A DNA stretch of 64,000 bases from Prevotella herbatica (GCF_017347605.1 NZ_AP024484.1:1703501-1767500); one strand, 5' to 3'; shown: positions 24,931 through 35,116, numbered from the stretch's first letter. The notes: generated from the letters alone by a model not told the origin. Made by a program: numbers and translations.

Positions 24931-26769
24931 ATGAAAAAGAATATTTTATATATAGGAATTGCGACGGTTTTGTTGCTAGGTACTGCTTCGTGTAATGATT
25001 ACATCGATATACCTTCAAAATCAAAATATGATTCAGAATCAGTATTTGAAGACGCAACTAAAGCAGAAATGGCTGTATTAGGTTGTTATCCTCAAACATT
25101 CAATCGAGAATATTTCTATCAACTTGGCATGGGTACCGACGAGTGCTTCTCAACAGAAGGAGAAACTAACTCAAAGAACCAGATAGCTAATTATGTTTAT
25201 ACATCTTCCAATGCACCTACAGGTCTGTATAATGCTATGTATCAGGGCATTGAATATGCAAATGTATGTATAAAAAATCTAAAGAAAATGAGTTCTTCAA
25301 ACTCTTCAGAACAGAAGAAGTTGAACTATCTATTAGGCGAAGCTTTGGCTATAAGGGCGGAAAATTATTTTAATCTTGTTCGTTACTTCGGTGATGTGCC
25401 ATTTATAACGACACCAACTTCAGACGCATCTACGTTCTATTCTTCACGTACAAGCCGTGATACAATTTACGACCACATCATAGCAGATATGCAGAGTGCA
25501 ACCCAATTATTGTCTTGGGATAGTGAGAACGTCGTAAGTAGTGAATCGGAAAGATTTACAAAGAATTCGGCATATGGTATCCTTGCCCGTATATCCCTTT
25601 ACGCTGCAGGCTATTCTTTAAGATGGAATCTTGATACATATGATCCTACAACAGTGAAGATGGCTCAGCGCTCTAATCAGACACGTATCAAAGAACTTTA
25701 TGAGATCGCAGCTGATGCTTGTAAGACAGTAATAGATAGAAAGGAAAATTCTTTGATGCCCAAATATGAGACTGTATTCCGCGATATACTTGAAAAGAAG
25801 TTCGATAATGAGACAATGTTGCAGATCGGACAGTATAGTTCTCAAGTTAATAGCTATAATGTAGGTTATACAAATGGCATTTTTTGTCATACAAATACTA
25901 TTTATGGAAAAACAGCACCTCAAATGATTGTTAATCCTGTGTATTACTTTAATTTTGAAAATGGAGATACACGTCGTGATGTGTCTATATGTAACTATGG
26001 TTATGCTGGTACAAAAGACAAAAATGGAGAACGACAACTTAACGGTCTGCCAAGCAACACGATTGGAAAATTCCGCGTAGATTGGAAGAACGATGCTGGT
26101 ATAAATGCCAGCACGCGTGAGATCGACTTTCCTATTCTTCGATATTCTGACATATTGCTTATGTATGCAGAAGCTTTGAATGAGCTGAACAATGGTGCCA
26201 ACAGCCAAGCAATAGATGCGCTGAAGCAGGTAAGAGCCCGTGCTTTTGGTGGTGATGTTACTAAAATAGGTAATATTCCTTCTGGACATGACGCATTCCT
26301 CAAGGCAATACAGGACGAACGTAAATTGGAATTTGGATTTGAAGGCTTACGTCGTACAGACCTTTGCCGTTGGAATATTTTATATGAGACACTGACTCAA
26401 ACAAAAAAAGATTTGCTTGATTTGGCAAATGGTGAAGGCCGTTTCTCTGATTATAAGTTACACTATGCAGCTTATAAAGCAGAGAAACCATCTGGATTCA
26501 ATGAGCCAATTGTTGCTATGAGATATACTCCAATTGCTCAATCTGACTCGATTATATATGCTAAGCAGGGTTATAAAGTTCAGAACATGTTCATCGGTAC
26601 TGATGGCTTCACCAATGCCCTTCATAAAATTGATAAGAGAGAAGCATGGATGACAACGTCACTTTTCCGTGGTTTGGTTAAAAATCAGGTAGAGATTTTG
26701 CCGCTAAATACTACTTCTATTATAGACATTAATAAGGGGTTGGAAGGACAGCAACATCCATTATACTAA
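24931..26769 (+). CDS. SusD/RagB-family glycan-binding lipoprotein (PUL 1)
   Basis: The 612-residue lipoprotein has a signal peptide ending TASC with lipobox Cys21. The SusD N-terminal TPR-rich domain includes the segment ALAIRAENYFNLVRYFGDVP at about 148-167. The C-terminal RagB/SusD domain has DERKLEFGFEGLRRTDLCRW at about 467-486. It caps the SusC barrel and captures glycan at the cell surface. It follows SusC by 13 nt in the same operon. Confidence 0.93.
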   Translation: MKKNILYIGIATVLLLGTASCNDYIDIPSKSKYDSESVFEDATKAEMAVLGCYPQTFNREYFYQLGMGTDECFSTEGETNSKNQIANYVYTSSNAPTGLYNAMYQGIEYANVCIKNLKKMSSSNSSEQKKLNYLLGEALAIRAENYFNLVRYFGDVPFITTPTSDASTFYSSRTSRDTIYDHIIADMQSATQLLSWDSENVVSSESERFTKNSAYGILARISLYAAGYSLRWNLDTYDPTTVKMAQRSNQTRIKELYEIAADACKTVIDRKENSLMPKYETVFRDILEKKFDNETMLQIGQYSSQVNSYNVGYTNGIFCHTNTIYGKTAPQMIVNPVYYFNFENGDTRRDVSICNYGYAGTKDKNGERQLNGLPSNTIGKFRVDWKNDAGINASTREIDFPILRYSDILLMYAEALNELNNGANSQAIDALKQVRARAFGGDVTKIGNIPSGHDAFLKAIQDERKLEFGFEGLRRTDLCRWNILYETLTQTKKDLLDLANGEGRFSDYKLHYAAYKAEKPSGFNEPIVAMRYTPIAQSDSIIYAKQGYKVQNMFIGTDGFTNALHKIDKREAWMTTSLFRGLVKNQVEILPLNTTSIIDINKGLEGQQHPLY

Positions 26770-26792
26770 TAAAGACGTTTTAATTAATTTAG

Positions 26793-26833
26793 TATTTTTG
26801 CCCCTCTTAAATAATACATTTTATCTAAGAGGG
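26793..26833 (+). promoter_or_regulatory. -7 box followed by hairpin before the pectate lyase
   Basis: TATTTTTG (26793-26800) is followed at once by CCCTCTTA (26802-26809) pairing with TAAGAGGG (26826-26833). The hairpin may be a terminator of the SusC/SusD transcript or a 5' stabilising structure on the lyase mRNA. No -33 TTTG is seen. Confidence 0.4.
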
Positions 26834-26854
26834 ACTTAAATATAATATAAAGTT

Positions 26855-28186
26855 ATGACAAAATTTTATTTAGGTTTGATTTTTTTTGCATTGATTTTAT
26901 CTGCTCATGTTTGTGCTGCATCTAAACGTGCAAAGCGTCTTATTGCATTTCCAACAGCAGAAGGCTGGGGCAAATATAGCTGTGGAGGTAGAGGCGGAAA
27001 GGTCATTAAAGTTACTAATTTAAATGACCACGGTCCTGGTTCATTACGATATGCCATTGATTGTAAAGGTGCTCGGATCGTTGTCTTTGACGTGGACGGC
27101 ACAATTTCATTAGAGACCCCCCTGCGCATTACAAATGACTCTATTACGATAGCAGGACAGACAGCACCTGGTGATGGTATTTGTCTGAAAGACTGCCCGT
27201 TGAGTATAGATGCATCAAATGTTATCATAAGATATATTCGCGTCCGTGTAGGAGATAAATATCCCCATGACTATGATTCGGTTACAGGTGGAGGATATGG
27301 ACAACATGATGTTATCGTCGACCATGTAAGTGCAAGTTGGAGCATTGATGAATGTTTTTCATTATATAAGACCTCTAACTTAACTGTTCAGTGGTGTATG
27401 ATAAGCCAGAGCTTGGCTAAAAGTCATCACACCAAAGGCGCACATGGATTTGGAGGAATTTGGGGCGGTAAAAATGCCACATGGCATCATAATCTCTTAG
27501 CAGATAATACAAGTAGGAACCCTCGTTTTTCTTCAGTCGCTAATACAAAAAATGTAGATTTTCGTAATAACGTAGTTTGGAACTATGGTTTTAAAGCAGC
27601 TTATGGTGGCGGAGAATATGGAGAAATAAACTTCGTTGGAAACTATTACAAGCCAGGACCTGCAAGTATTAGACCTCATTTGCTTGATGTCTCAGAAGAT
27701 GGGACAAGCTTATATTTTATATCTGGGAATGTCATCGAAAAATGTGATTCTATCACTGCTGATAATTGGAAAGGAGTTGGAGGACCGAATCCTATGAGTA
27801 GTTTTGTTGGTCACCCTTTTGAATGTGAACCTATAAAAGAACAAATGCCTATGAATATGTATGATAAGGTTCTTAAACAAGTCGGTTGTAGTCGGAATCG
27901 TGATTCTTACGATTGTTCTATAATAAAAGAAGTAAGAACAGGTAAACCGGCATTTAGTCCTAATGGAATTATTAATAGCCAGACTGAAGCAGGAGGATGG
28001 CCTAAACTTAAAATAGGCAAAGCTAAAAAAGATTCAGATAATGATGGAATGCCTGACTCTTTCGAAGACAAATATGGCCTAGATAAGAATAATCCCAATG
28101 ATGCATCTCAAATTGCAGAAAACGGATATGCTAATATAGAGAATTATATATTTACTATAGATGCTCAACTTGAAAAAGGATACTAA
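26855..28186 (+). CDS. PL1 family pectate lyase, secreted
   Basis: The 443-residue product has a signal peptide (1-22). It carries a right-handed parallel beta-helix with PL1-type signatures: FPTAEGWGKY and GGRGGKVIKVTNLNDHGPGS near the N-terminus, VDHVSASWSIDE around residue 160 (calcium-binding Asp and Glu), and SRNPRFSS with the candidate catalytic Arg near residue 225. The end has DSDNDGMPDSFED, a calcium-binding Asp-rich motif of TSP3 or EF-hand type. It cleaves homogalacturonan by beta-elimination, giving unsaturated oligosaccharides for the SusC/SusD system upstream. The PL1 subfamily is not assigned. Confidence 0.88.
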   Translation: MTKFYLGLIFFALILSAHVCAASKRAKRLIAFPTAEGWGKYSCGGRGGKVIKVTNLNDHGPGSLRYAIDCKGARIVVFDVDGTISLETPLRITNDSITIAGQTAPGDGICLKDCPLSIDASNVIIRYIRVRVGDKYPHDYDSVTGGGYGQHDVIVDHVSASWSIDECFSLYKTSNLTVQWCMISQSLAKSHHTKGAHGFGGIWGGKNATWHHNLLADNTSRNPRFSSVANTKNVDFRNNVVWNYGFKAAYGGGEYGEINFVGNYYKPGPASIRPHLLDVSEDGTSLYFISGNVIEKCDSITADNWKGVGGPNPMSSFVGHPFECEPIKEQMPMNMYDKVLKQVGCSRNRDSYDCSIIKEVRTGKPAFSPNGIINSQTEAGGWPKLKIGKAKKDSDNDGMPDSFEDKYGLDKNNPNDASQIAENGYANIENYIFTIDAQLEKGY

Positions 28187-28681
28187 TATTATAAAGGGAA
28201 TTATATCTTTTATTAAATACATAGTATTTGCATTCATAATATTTATATGGCTGTACAAATGGAATTACAGAACAAGTTTTTGTATAAAAGCCTAATTCTT
28301 TTAGATTTTCAATAGATAGAAAATCATTTTTAGTTGATATACCTTCTAGTAACATAATATGAATTAATAGCGATAATGTATAGGTATTAAGTAGCATATT
28401 AATAAGTCTACATAATATACATACTATAAATGGATATTTTCAGTTATACAGATAGTGTGGAATTAGACGATGGCAAAATCAAGTATCTGCAAATCGCATT
28501 TTGTCATCTGTAGACATAAACGCTTACTACTGGTGTAGCTCTACATACGAAGAGAATTCTGCTAATGCTCAATATTTGGCCATTGGTAAAAATACTGTAA
28601 AGATAAACTTATCTAATAGCCGCGCTAACTCTTGTTTAATAAGATGAATTAAGATAAATTAAGATAAATAATAATTAATAT
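28187..28681. other. Intergenic region with a possible gene remnant
   Basis: This is 495 bp between the pectate lyase and the next glycosidase. The frame at 28513-28647 reads DINAYYWCSSTYEENSANAQ and on to a stop. It resembles the C-terminal end of DUF1566 / FISUMP-type domains (YW-S-S-T-x-Y). It has no start codon and an upstream frame ends in TAG, so it is at most a remnant. Nothing else is seen. Confidence 0.35.
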
Positions 28682-30787
28682 ATGAACCGAAAATTAAAAA
28701 TATTTATACTGACTTTCTTGATTAGCATTTCTGCTGCAGGAAGAAGTATAACAATAGACAAGCACGCTGTTGTGAGTAGGAATAATCCACATGTTACATC
28801 TGTAGATTCATTAAGCTCATTGTCGGTGGGCAATGGCGGGTTTGCGTTTACGGTTGATGCGACAGGTCTACAATCTTTTCCTGAAAAATATTCAAAAGGT
28901 ATACCTTTAGGAACAATGAGCGATTGGGGATGGCACTCTTTTGATAACCCCAATGGATATAAATTTGAAGAGACTCTGCGTAATTATGATTTCGGAAGAG
29001 GACGGTTAGAACCTTATGCTGTACAGATTAAAGACAATGCTCGTCAAAAGGCTGCTTGTAACTGGTATCGTGTAAATGCTCATCGCCTGCATCTAGGTGT
29101 TGTAGGATTGGAACTTGGTAACGATATTCATCAAATCAAGTCAATAGATGAAACTCTGGATATGTATAGAGGTGTCATCAATAGCAAGTTTAAATACAAA
29201 GGTAAAGCATATCATGTGAGCACAGTATGTGATCCTGTTTCTGACAGAATAGCTTCTGATATTGTTTCAGATGGTAAGATAACCGTGAAATTCAGATTCC
29301 CATATCCATCAGGGGGGCATAGTGATGATGCTTGTAATTGGACTTCTGATAACTTGCACAGTACGGTGTTAGTGAAAAACTCCGCAAACCGGGCTATATT
29401 GAAACGTACAATAGGTAAAACTGTTTATTATGTAACAATAAATTGGCAAGGTAATGCTAAGCTGCGTGAACGGTCAAGGAACTATTATGTACTTGATTCT
29501 GATGGTAAAGAATTGTCTTTCACATGTTTGTTTTCAGAAAAAGAAACAACATCTTGCTCAATGACATTTAATCATATAAAAACAGCGGCAGACAAGTATT
29601 GGCAAGGCTATTGGACAAAAGGTGCTATAGCTGACTTTTCTCAATGCAAAGCAGCACAAGCTAAAGAGATGGAGCGTAGGGTAGTGCTAAGTCAATATTT
29701 ATTGGCTATTCAGGATTGTGGCGATACACCTCCGCAAGAAACGGGTCTGACATACAATTCATGGTATGGTAAATTCCATTTGGAGATGATACTCTGGCAT
29801 CAGGCACAATTCGCCTTGTGGGGACACCCGGAAATGCTAGACCGTTCTTTGTCGTGGTATTTTAAAGTTGAAGATAAAGCACGAGAGATTGCAAGAAGAC
29901 AAGGATTTAAAGGCGTGAGATGGATGAAGATGACGGATCCTAGTGGAGATGAGGCTCCTTCTGATGTCGGAAGTTTCTTGATATGGCAACAACCTCATCT
30001 TATTTATCTTGCAGAACTGCTGTACCGTGCTAATCATTCTAAGGCGGTATTGAAAAAGTATGCTCGACTTGTTGAGGAAACGGCTGAATTTATGGCAGAC
30101 TTTGCGCAATATGATTCTGTAGGGAATAGATATGTGTTAAGAGGATGCATCGCTGCACAAGAAACGTTGCCTGCTTCTACAACAGTGAACCCACCTTTTG
30201 AATTATCTTATTGGCATTTTGCCTTGCAGATAGCACAAAGTTGGCGTGAACGTTTGGGGAAGGATAGAAATGCACATTGGGATGATATCATCTCGAAGAT
30301 ATCTCCATTGGCAGATAAAGATGGACTTTATCTAGCGGCAGAAACTCAGCCAGATACCTATTCAAATGAAAGAATGTATAGTGATCATCCAGCAGTGCTT
30401 GGGGCTGTAGGTGTTTTGCCGTTTAACAGTCATCAGGTGGATATTGCTAAGATGAAGAAAACAGAACAGTGGATTTGGAAAAACTGGAAATGGGATACCA
30501 CTTGGGGATGGGATTATCCAATGATGGCAATGTGTGCAGCACGTATGGGAGAACCAGACAAGGCTGTGAGTGCATTGCTTATGAAACAGCAGAAAAACAC
30601 TTATCTTGTAAGTGGACATAATTACCAGGATGATCGTCTGAGACTTTATCTTCCTGGTAACGGAGGCTTATTGATGTCTGTGGCAATGATGTGCGCAGGA
30701 TGGGATGGGAGTACAACTGCAAATATTGGTTTCCCTAATGATGGAAATTGGAATGTGAAATGGGAAGGATTAAAGCCACTACCATAA
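28682..30787 (+). CDS. Putative (alpha/alpha)6-barrel glycoside hydrolase, family unassigned
   Basis: The 701-residue product has a signal peptide (about 1-20, ISAAGRS). It has an N-terminal beta-sandwich (about 25-290) and a helical catalytic domain. Features typical of the GH65/GH95-like clan are YNSWYGKFHLEMILWHQAQF and LWGHPEMLDRSL around residues 358-390, then GVRWMKMTDPSGDEAPSDVG around 414-433. It lies inside the pectin PUL and probably removes a sugar from pectic side chains, but neither family number nor linkage can be assigned from sequence. A strong terminator follows. Confidence 0.7.
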   Translation: MNRKLKIFILTFLISISAAGRSITIDKHAVVSRNNPHVTSVDSLSSLSVGNGGFAFTVDATGLQSFPEKYSKGIPLGTMSDWGWHSFDNPNGYKFEETLRNYDFGRGRLEPYAVQIKDNARQKAACNWYRVNAHRLHLGVVGLELGNDIHQIKSIDETLDMYRGVINSKFKYKGKAYHVSTVCDPVSDRIASDIVSDGKITVKFRFPYPSGGHSDDACNWTSDNLHSTVLVKNSANRAILKRTIGKTVYYVTINWQGNAKLRERSRNYYVLDSDGKELSFTCLFSEKETTSCSMTFNHIKTAADKYWQGYWTKGAIADFSQCKAAQAKEMERRVVLSQYLLAIQDCGDTPPQETGLTYNSWYGKFHLEMILWHQAQFALWGHPEMLDRSLSWYFKVEDKAREIARRQGFKGVRWMKMTDPSGDEAPSDVGSFLIWQQPHLIYLAELLYRANHSKAVLKKYARLVEETAEFMADFAQYDSVGNRYVLRGCIAAQETLPASTTVNPPFELSYWHFALQIAQSWRERLGKDRNAHWDDIISKISPLADKDGLYLAAETQPDTYSNERMYSDHPAVLGAVGVLPFNSHQVDIAKMKKTEQWIWKNWKWDTTWGWDYPMMAMCAARMGEPDKAVSALLMKQQKNTYLVSGHNYQDDRLRLYLPGNGGLLMSVAMMCAGWDGSTTANIGFPNDGNWNVKWEGLKPLP

Positions 30788-30802
30788 ATCTTTGTTTTAT
30801 AT

Positions 30803-30830
30803 CGGAGTTTGAGCTTATTTTCAAACTCCG
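30803..30830 (+). terminator. Intrinsic terminator after the (alpha/alpha)6 glycosidase
   Basis: CGGAGTTTGA pairs perfectly with TCAAACTCCG around an 8-nt loop. It lies 15 nt after the stop codon and before the promoter of the hybrid two-component gene. Confidence 0.7.
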
Positions 30831-30853
30831 GTCTGTTATTGTATGTGTCAAAT

Positions 30854-30884
30854 TTTGTTAATCCGTTTTCTTTGCTTATATTTG
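30854..30884 (+). promoter_or_regulatory. Consensus promoter for the hybrid two-component gene
   Basis: TTTG (30854-30857), a 19-nt spacer and TATATTTG (30877-30884) match both consensus elements. The start codon follows 19 nt later. This suggests constitutive expression of the sensor. Confidence 0.8.
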
Positions 30885-30903
30885 CAAAGCATTTAATAAT
30901 ACT

Positions 30904-33900
30904 ATGAATAGGATTAAATTAATTATATTTTGTGTTTCTACAATATGCCTTCTTGGTTGTGCTAACAACTCTAGACAGACCAGTAGTCATATTGATGAGT
31001 CTTTTGATTCTACAGCTGTTGATACTGTGTCTTTACCTATACAGGTAAAAGCGAAACATCTTACAATTCAAGACGGATTACCCTCTATTACAATAAACTC
31101 TTTGTGTCAGGATAAAAAAGGATTTATTTGGTTTGGTACACGTTATGGACTTGCTCGTTATGACGGTAATAAAATAAAAGTGTATCGTCATAATAATAGT
31201 CCAATGTCTATTGATGACAGTAGAATTAAAAAGACAATAGAAGATGCCTCAAATAATAAAATGTGGCTTTACACTGTTTCAGAAACATTTGAATGCCTTG
31301 ATTTAAAAACAGGTACCCAATCAGATTATATGTCTGGCGAGAAAAAACCTCATTTTACTAATTCCAAATTTGTAAATGCGGGTGAAATATGGATGTATGG
31401 AAAGAAAAATGGAGCAATGAGAGTCTGCCTTTTGAATGGCAAATTCTATATTGAGAGATTTGGGAAGGATAATATTGGAAGTGATGATATAGAAATGTTT
31501 GATACGGTCAGTAAAAATAAAATACTGATATGTACTCCTGTTAGACTTTATATATACGGAAATAGGAAACTGATCTGTGCTAATAAGGGTAATAAATTTG
31601 TTAAGACAAGAAACATTGCCGGTAGACAGATGCTTGTAACGGATAAAGGCAAACTATACGAACTTAAAGGAAATAAGACACAAATGTGTCTGAAAATAGC
31701 TTTTGATAAAGGAGATCATTTTGTGGATGATGTGGTATGGAATGGGAAATGGATGATATTTACTAACCTAGGTTGCTACTTTGTAGATATAAAGAAAAGT
31801 AAGGTTGAACGTTGCTCCGGCGAATGGGATATTGCCAATGGTAAAATAGTGAAAGACAATAGAGGTAGAAAATGGATTTATAATAAAACAGGTGAGCTGA
31901 GGCTGATTACTGAAAAAGGTTTGATAAGTCTTAATCTGTTGCCTTCTGGCGAGACAAATTATATTGATTATGAGAGATACCATATTGTGGAGGATAATCA
32001 CGGACTTATATGGATTTCAACGTATGGTAACGGACTCTTCGTGTTTAGTCATGACCTTAAACATCAACAGCATTTCATTGCTGATGAAAAAATCCATTCT
32101 CCAATAACATCCAATCATTTGTTGGATATGATTGCTGATAGGAATGATGGGATATGGATTAGTACAGAATTTGGCGGAGTGGCACATATTCAGGTCCTAG
32201 AAAAAAATACAGAACGTGTATTCCCAGATAATAATAGACGGATGGATTTCTCTAATACCGTGAGAATGATTTCGAAATCAAAAAATGGTAATATATTAGT
32301 CGCAACAAGGGCTGGCTGGCTGTATAGATACAGTTCGGATATGAAGCAGATGAAAGGTAAAAGTCATTATGATTCAAACGTGTATGCTATAAAAGAGGCT
32401 CGTGACGGACAGACTTGGATTGGTACTCGTGGAAAAGGAATCTATGGTGTAGATGGGTTGGATTTTGGCAACCATAATGTGTTCTGCATGGCAGAAGACA
32501 ATAAAAACAGAATGTGGGTAGGTACATACGGTGATGGATTAAGTGCAGTGATGAAACGAGGGCAGAAATATCTCATAAAAAAAATGTTTCTTGATAGCGT
32601 GGGCACAAATGAGGTTCGTTGTATTATAAAAGATCGTAATGGCTGGATTTGGGTAGGGACAACTGGCGGATTGCTGGTCTTTAATCCTGATAAGTTTATT
32701 TTTGACAAGAATGCCTATATCCAGTATCTTCCAGGCAAAGAAATACATGATATATTTGTAGATAGAAAGAATAGAGTATGGCTTGCGATTCCTGAAGACG
32801 GAATATGTGTAACAACGAGTAAAAATGGTTATAATAGGCTGAAATTCAAATACTATAACCGTTTAGATGGTCTTGTGAACAACATGACTCAATGTGTTGT
32901 TGAGGATAGAAAAGGTGATTATTGGATATCTACCCAACAAGGAGTTTCGTGTTTAAATTTGCGTAAAAAGACTTTTGAGAACTATAGTCTTGACCCTAGT
33001 CCAATGGGGAATATGTATAACGAGAATGCTGCCATTTGCTTAGATGACGGACGAATATTGCTGGGAGGATATTATGGTCTGACGATCATACAACCAGGAA
33101 AATTACGCCATGCAAAAGACAATGTTAATGTAGTGTTTACATCCGAGCCATATTCGGATATAATGACTTTGGATTATAGTGATAATTCTCCTGTAATAGA
33201 TTTTTCTACATTGGATTATTCTGATGTGAAAAATGTTAAATATACGTATTGGCTTGAGGGATATGATAAAACATGGAGTGGAGCCTCACCAATATCTTGG
33301 GCGGCTTATAAAAATCTACCTTCTGGTAAATATATACTTCACGCTAAAGCTTGTAATGCCGATGGTGTTTGGGGGCGTGAAAGCGTACTAACTATAAGGG
33401 TAAATCCGCCTATGTATTTATCTTTCTGGGCGATATTATTATACATTGTTATTGCGGTAGTAGTGATGTATATAATTGTGAGAAATGTGCGTGAAAAGAA
33501 TGAGTTGCGTAGCAAAGTTAAATTTGAACAGGAGTTGACTAAATATAAATTGTTGTTCTTTACGAATATCGCTCACGAGTTCCGTACGCCTCTTACTCTT
33601 ATCGAAGGGTCATTGGAAAAGGAAACAAAAATTGTGAAAGCGAATAATTGGCATGGAGAGCTGGATAAGTCAATACGCACAATGAACAAGAGTGTCAAAC
33701 GTATGCTAAGGTTGATAGATCAGCTACTGGAATTCAGAAAGATGCAGGCTGGGAAATTGGCGTTGGCTCTTCAACAAAGTGATGTTGTTTATTTTGTGAA
33801 GAGTTTGTTCTTGACATTTGAAGACGCTGCCGATTCTAAAAAAATAGATTATAAATTCACGTCATCAGAGAATACTTATATGATGTTTTTTGATAAACAG

Positions 33901-35097
33901 CATCTTGATAAAATAGTGTTTAATCTGCTTTCTAATGCTTTTAAATACACACCGTCTAATGGAGCGATATCATTGGAGATGTCTTTTGATGATGGAATGA
34001 TGACCATCAAGATAATAGATACAGGAGTGGGGGTACCCGACGACAGACGTAACGAATTGTTTAGTAGGTTTATGCAAAGTAGTTATACTGGTGAAAGTTT
34101 TGGTATCGGACTTCATTTGACAAAGGAACTTGTAGCAGTGCATCATGGAACGATAGATTACGAGAAGAATCCTTGTGGAGGATCTATATTCGTGGTTAAG
34201 ATTCCGACGGATGTTGATGTATACGAGGAACATGATTTTCTAGTACAGGGTAACCCAATTCTGAGAGATGAAGAGGATACGACGTTGCAGTTTAATGAGC
34301 TTGTTAATGTATCGGAGACAGCTACAAAAAGATCAAAGCCGTTGAACAGAAAGAAGATTCTTTTTGTTGAGGATGATAATGATATTCGGGAATTTTTGGG
34401 AAATGAACTGAGTAACTATTTTGAGGTAGAAACAGAAGCTGATGGGAAAAGTTGTATTGATAAGGCAAAAGAATATGATGTGGATTTGATTATCAGTGAT
34501 GTTATGATGCCGGGTATGAATGGATTTGAATTGACAAAGCGTTTGAAAAATAATTTTGAGACCAGTCATATTCCTATCATCTTACTTACGGCATTGAGCA
34601 ATGATGAAAGCCAGTTGGAGGGTATGGAGTCTGGTGCGGATGCTTATATAACTAAGCCATTCAGTCCCCAATTGCTTGTTGCAAGAATATTCCAGTTGTT
34701 GAATGGAAGGGAGATTTTGAAACAAAAGTATTCAAAAAGTCTTGAGGAAGTGAGGCCTTCATTATGTTCTTCTGAGCAAGATCAACTATTTGTGCGAAGA
34801 TTAGATGCCATCATCATGTCAAGAATGAGCGATCAGACTCTTTCTGTGGAGAAAATAGCAGAGATGCTACATCTTGGTAGGACGATCTTTTATAATAAAG
34901 TAAGAGGCGTAACGGGTTATACTCCGAATGAATATATAAGGGTGAAACGAATGAAATATGCAGCTGAACTTCTTAAAAAAGGAGAAAAGAATGTGTCAGA
35001 GGTAGCTTATGAGGTAGGTTTTGATACTCCGTATTATTTCAGTAAGTGTTTTAAAGACCAGTTTGGCATGCCGCCGTCACAATATAAAGGAGGATAA
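30904..35097 (+). CDS. Hybrid two-component system sensor/regulator (HTCS) of PUL 1
   Basis: The 1397-residue product has an N-terminal hydrophobic leader with a lipobox-like LLGC (Cys19). Periplasmic beta-propeller repeats follow (for example KKGFIWFGTRYGLARYDG), then a Y_Y_Y domain (about 770-830) and one membrane span (about 836-860). The histidine kinase has an H box NIAHEFRTPLTLI with His891, an N box NLLSNAFKYTP and a G box FGIGLHLTKEL. The receiver has phospho-acceptor Asp1199 in IISDVMMPG. A C-terminal AraC-type HTH (about 1300-1397) completes it. It senses a pectic oligosaccharide in the periplasm and activates the PUL. A Cys lipobox on an inner-membrane sensor is unusual and may simply be a signal anchor. 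Confidence 0.93.
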   Translation: MNRIKLIIFCVSTICLLGCANNSRQTSSHIDESFDSTAVDTVSLPIQVKAKHLTIQDGLPSITINSLCQDKKGFIWFGTRYGLARYDGNKIKVYRHNNSPMSIDDSRIKKTIEDASNNKMWLYTVSETFECLDLKTGTQSDYMSGEKKPHFTNSKFVNAGEIWMYGKKNGAMRVCLLNGKFYIERFGKDNIGSDDIEMFDTVSKNKILICTPVRLYIYGNRKLICANKGNKFVKTRNIAGRQMLVTDKGKLYELKGNKTQMCLKIAFDKGDHFVDDVVWNGKWMIFTNLGCYFVDIKKSKVERCSGEWDIANGKIVKDNRGRKWIYNKTGELRLITEKGLISLNLLPSGETNYIDYERYHIVEDNHGLIWISTYGNGLFVFSHDLKHQQHFIADEKIHSPITSNHLLDMIADRNDGIWISTEFGGVAHIQVLEKNTERVFPDNNRRMDFSNTVRMISKSKNGNILVATRAGWLYRYSSDMKQMKGKSHYDSNVYAIKEARDGQTWIGTRGKGIYGVDGLDFGNHNVFCMAEDNKNRMWVGTYGDGLSAVMKRGQKYLIKKMFLDSVGTNEVRCIIKDRNGWIWVGTTGGLLVFNPDKFIFDKNAYIQYLPGKEIHDIFVDRKNRVWLAIPEDGICVTTSKNGYNRLKFKYYNRLDGLVNNMTQCVVEDRKGDYWISTQQGVSCLNLRKKTFENYSLDPSPMGNMYNENAAICLDDGRILLGGYYGLTIIQPGKLRHAKDNVNVVFTSEPYSDIMTLDYSDNSPVIDFSTLDYSDVKNVKYTYWLEGYDKTWSGASPISWAAYKNLPSGKYILHAKACNADGVWGRESVLTIRVNPPMYLSFWAILLYIVIAVVVMYIIVRNVREKNELRSKVKFEQELTKYKLLFFTNIAHEFRTPLTLIEGSLEKETKIVKANNWHGELDKSIRTMNKSVKRMLRLIDQLLEFRKMQAGKLALALQQSDVVYFVKSLFLTFEDAADSKKIDYKFTSSENTYMMFFDKQHLDKIVFNLLSNAFKYTPSNGAISLEMSFDDGMMTIKIIDTGVGVPDDRRNELFSRFMQSSYTGESFGIGLHLTKELVAVHHGTIDYEKNPCGGSIFVVKIPTDVDVYEEHDFLVQGNPILRDEEDTTLQFNELVNVSETATKRSKPLNRKKILFVEDDNDIREFLGNELSNYFEVETEADGKSCIDKAKEYDVDLIISDVMMPGMNGFELTKRLKNNFETSHIPIILLTALSNDESQLEGMESGADAYITKPFSPQLLVARIFQLLNGREILKQKYSKSLEEVRPSLCSSEQDQLFVRRLDAIIMSRMSDQTLSVEKIAEMLHLGRTIFYNKVRGVTGYTPNEYIRVKRMKYAAELLKKGEKNVSEVAYEVGFDTPYYFSKCFKDQFGMPPSQYKGG

Positions 35098-35116
35098 GAT
35101 TCATTGAATCTTATCC
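35092..35116. terminator. Shared bidirectional terminator overlapping two stop codons
   Basis: GGATAAGATTC (35092-35102) pairs perfectly with GAATCTTATCC (35106-35116) around a 3-nt loop. The stem contains the HTCS stop codon and the convergent GH28 stop codon. Confidence 0.7.

Noticed and set aside
25618..26289. Long minus-strand open frame inside the first SusD gene
   Set aside because: It is antisense to a well-supported SusD gene and has no family match by eye.
28155..28397. Minus-strand open frame of 80 codons after the pectate lyase
   Set aside because: It overlaps the end of the lyase gene, has no recognisable domain and low-complexity AT-driven composition.
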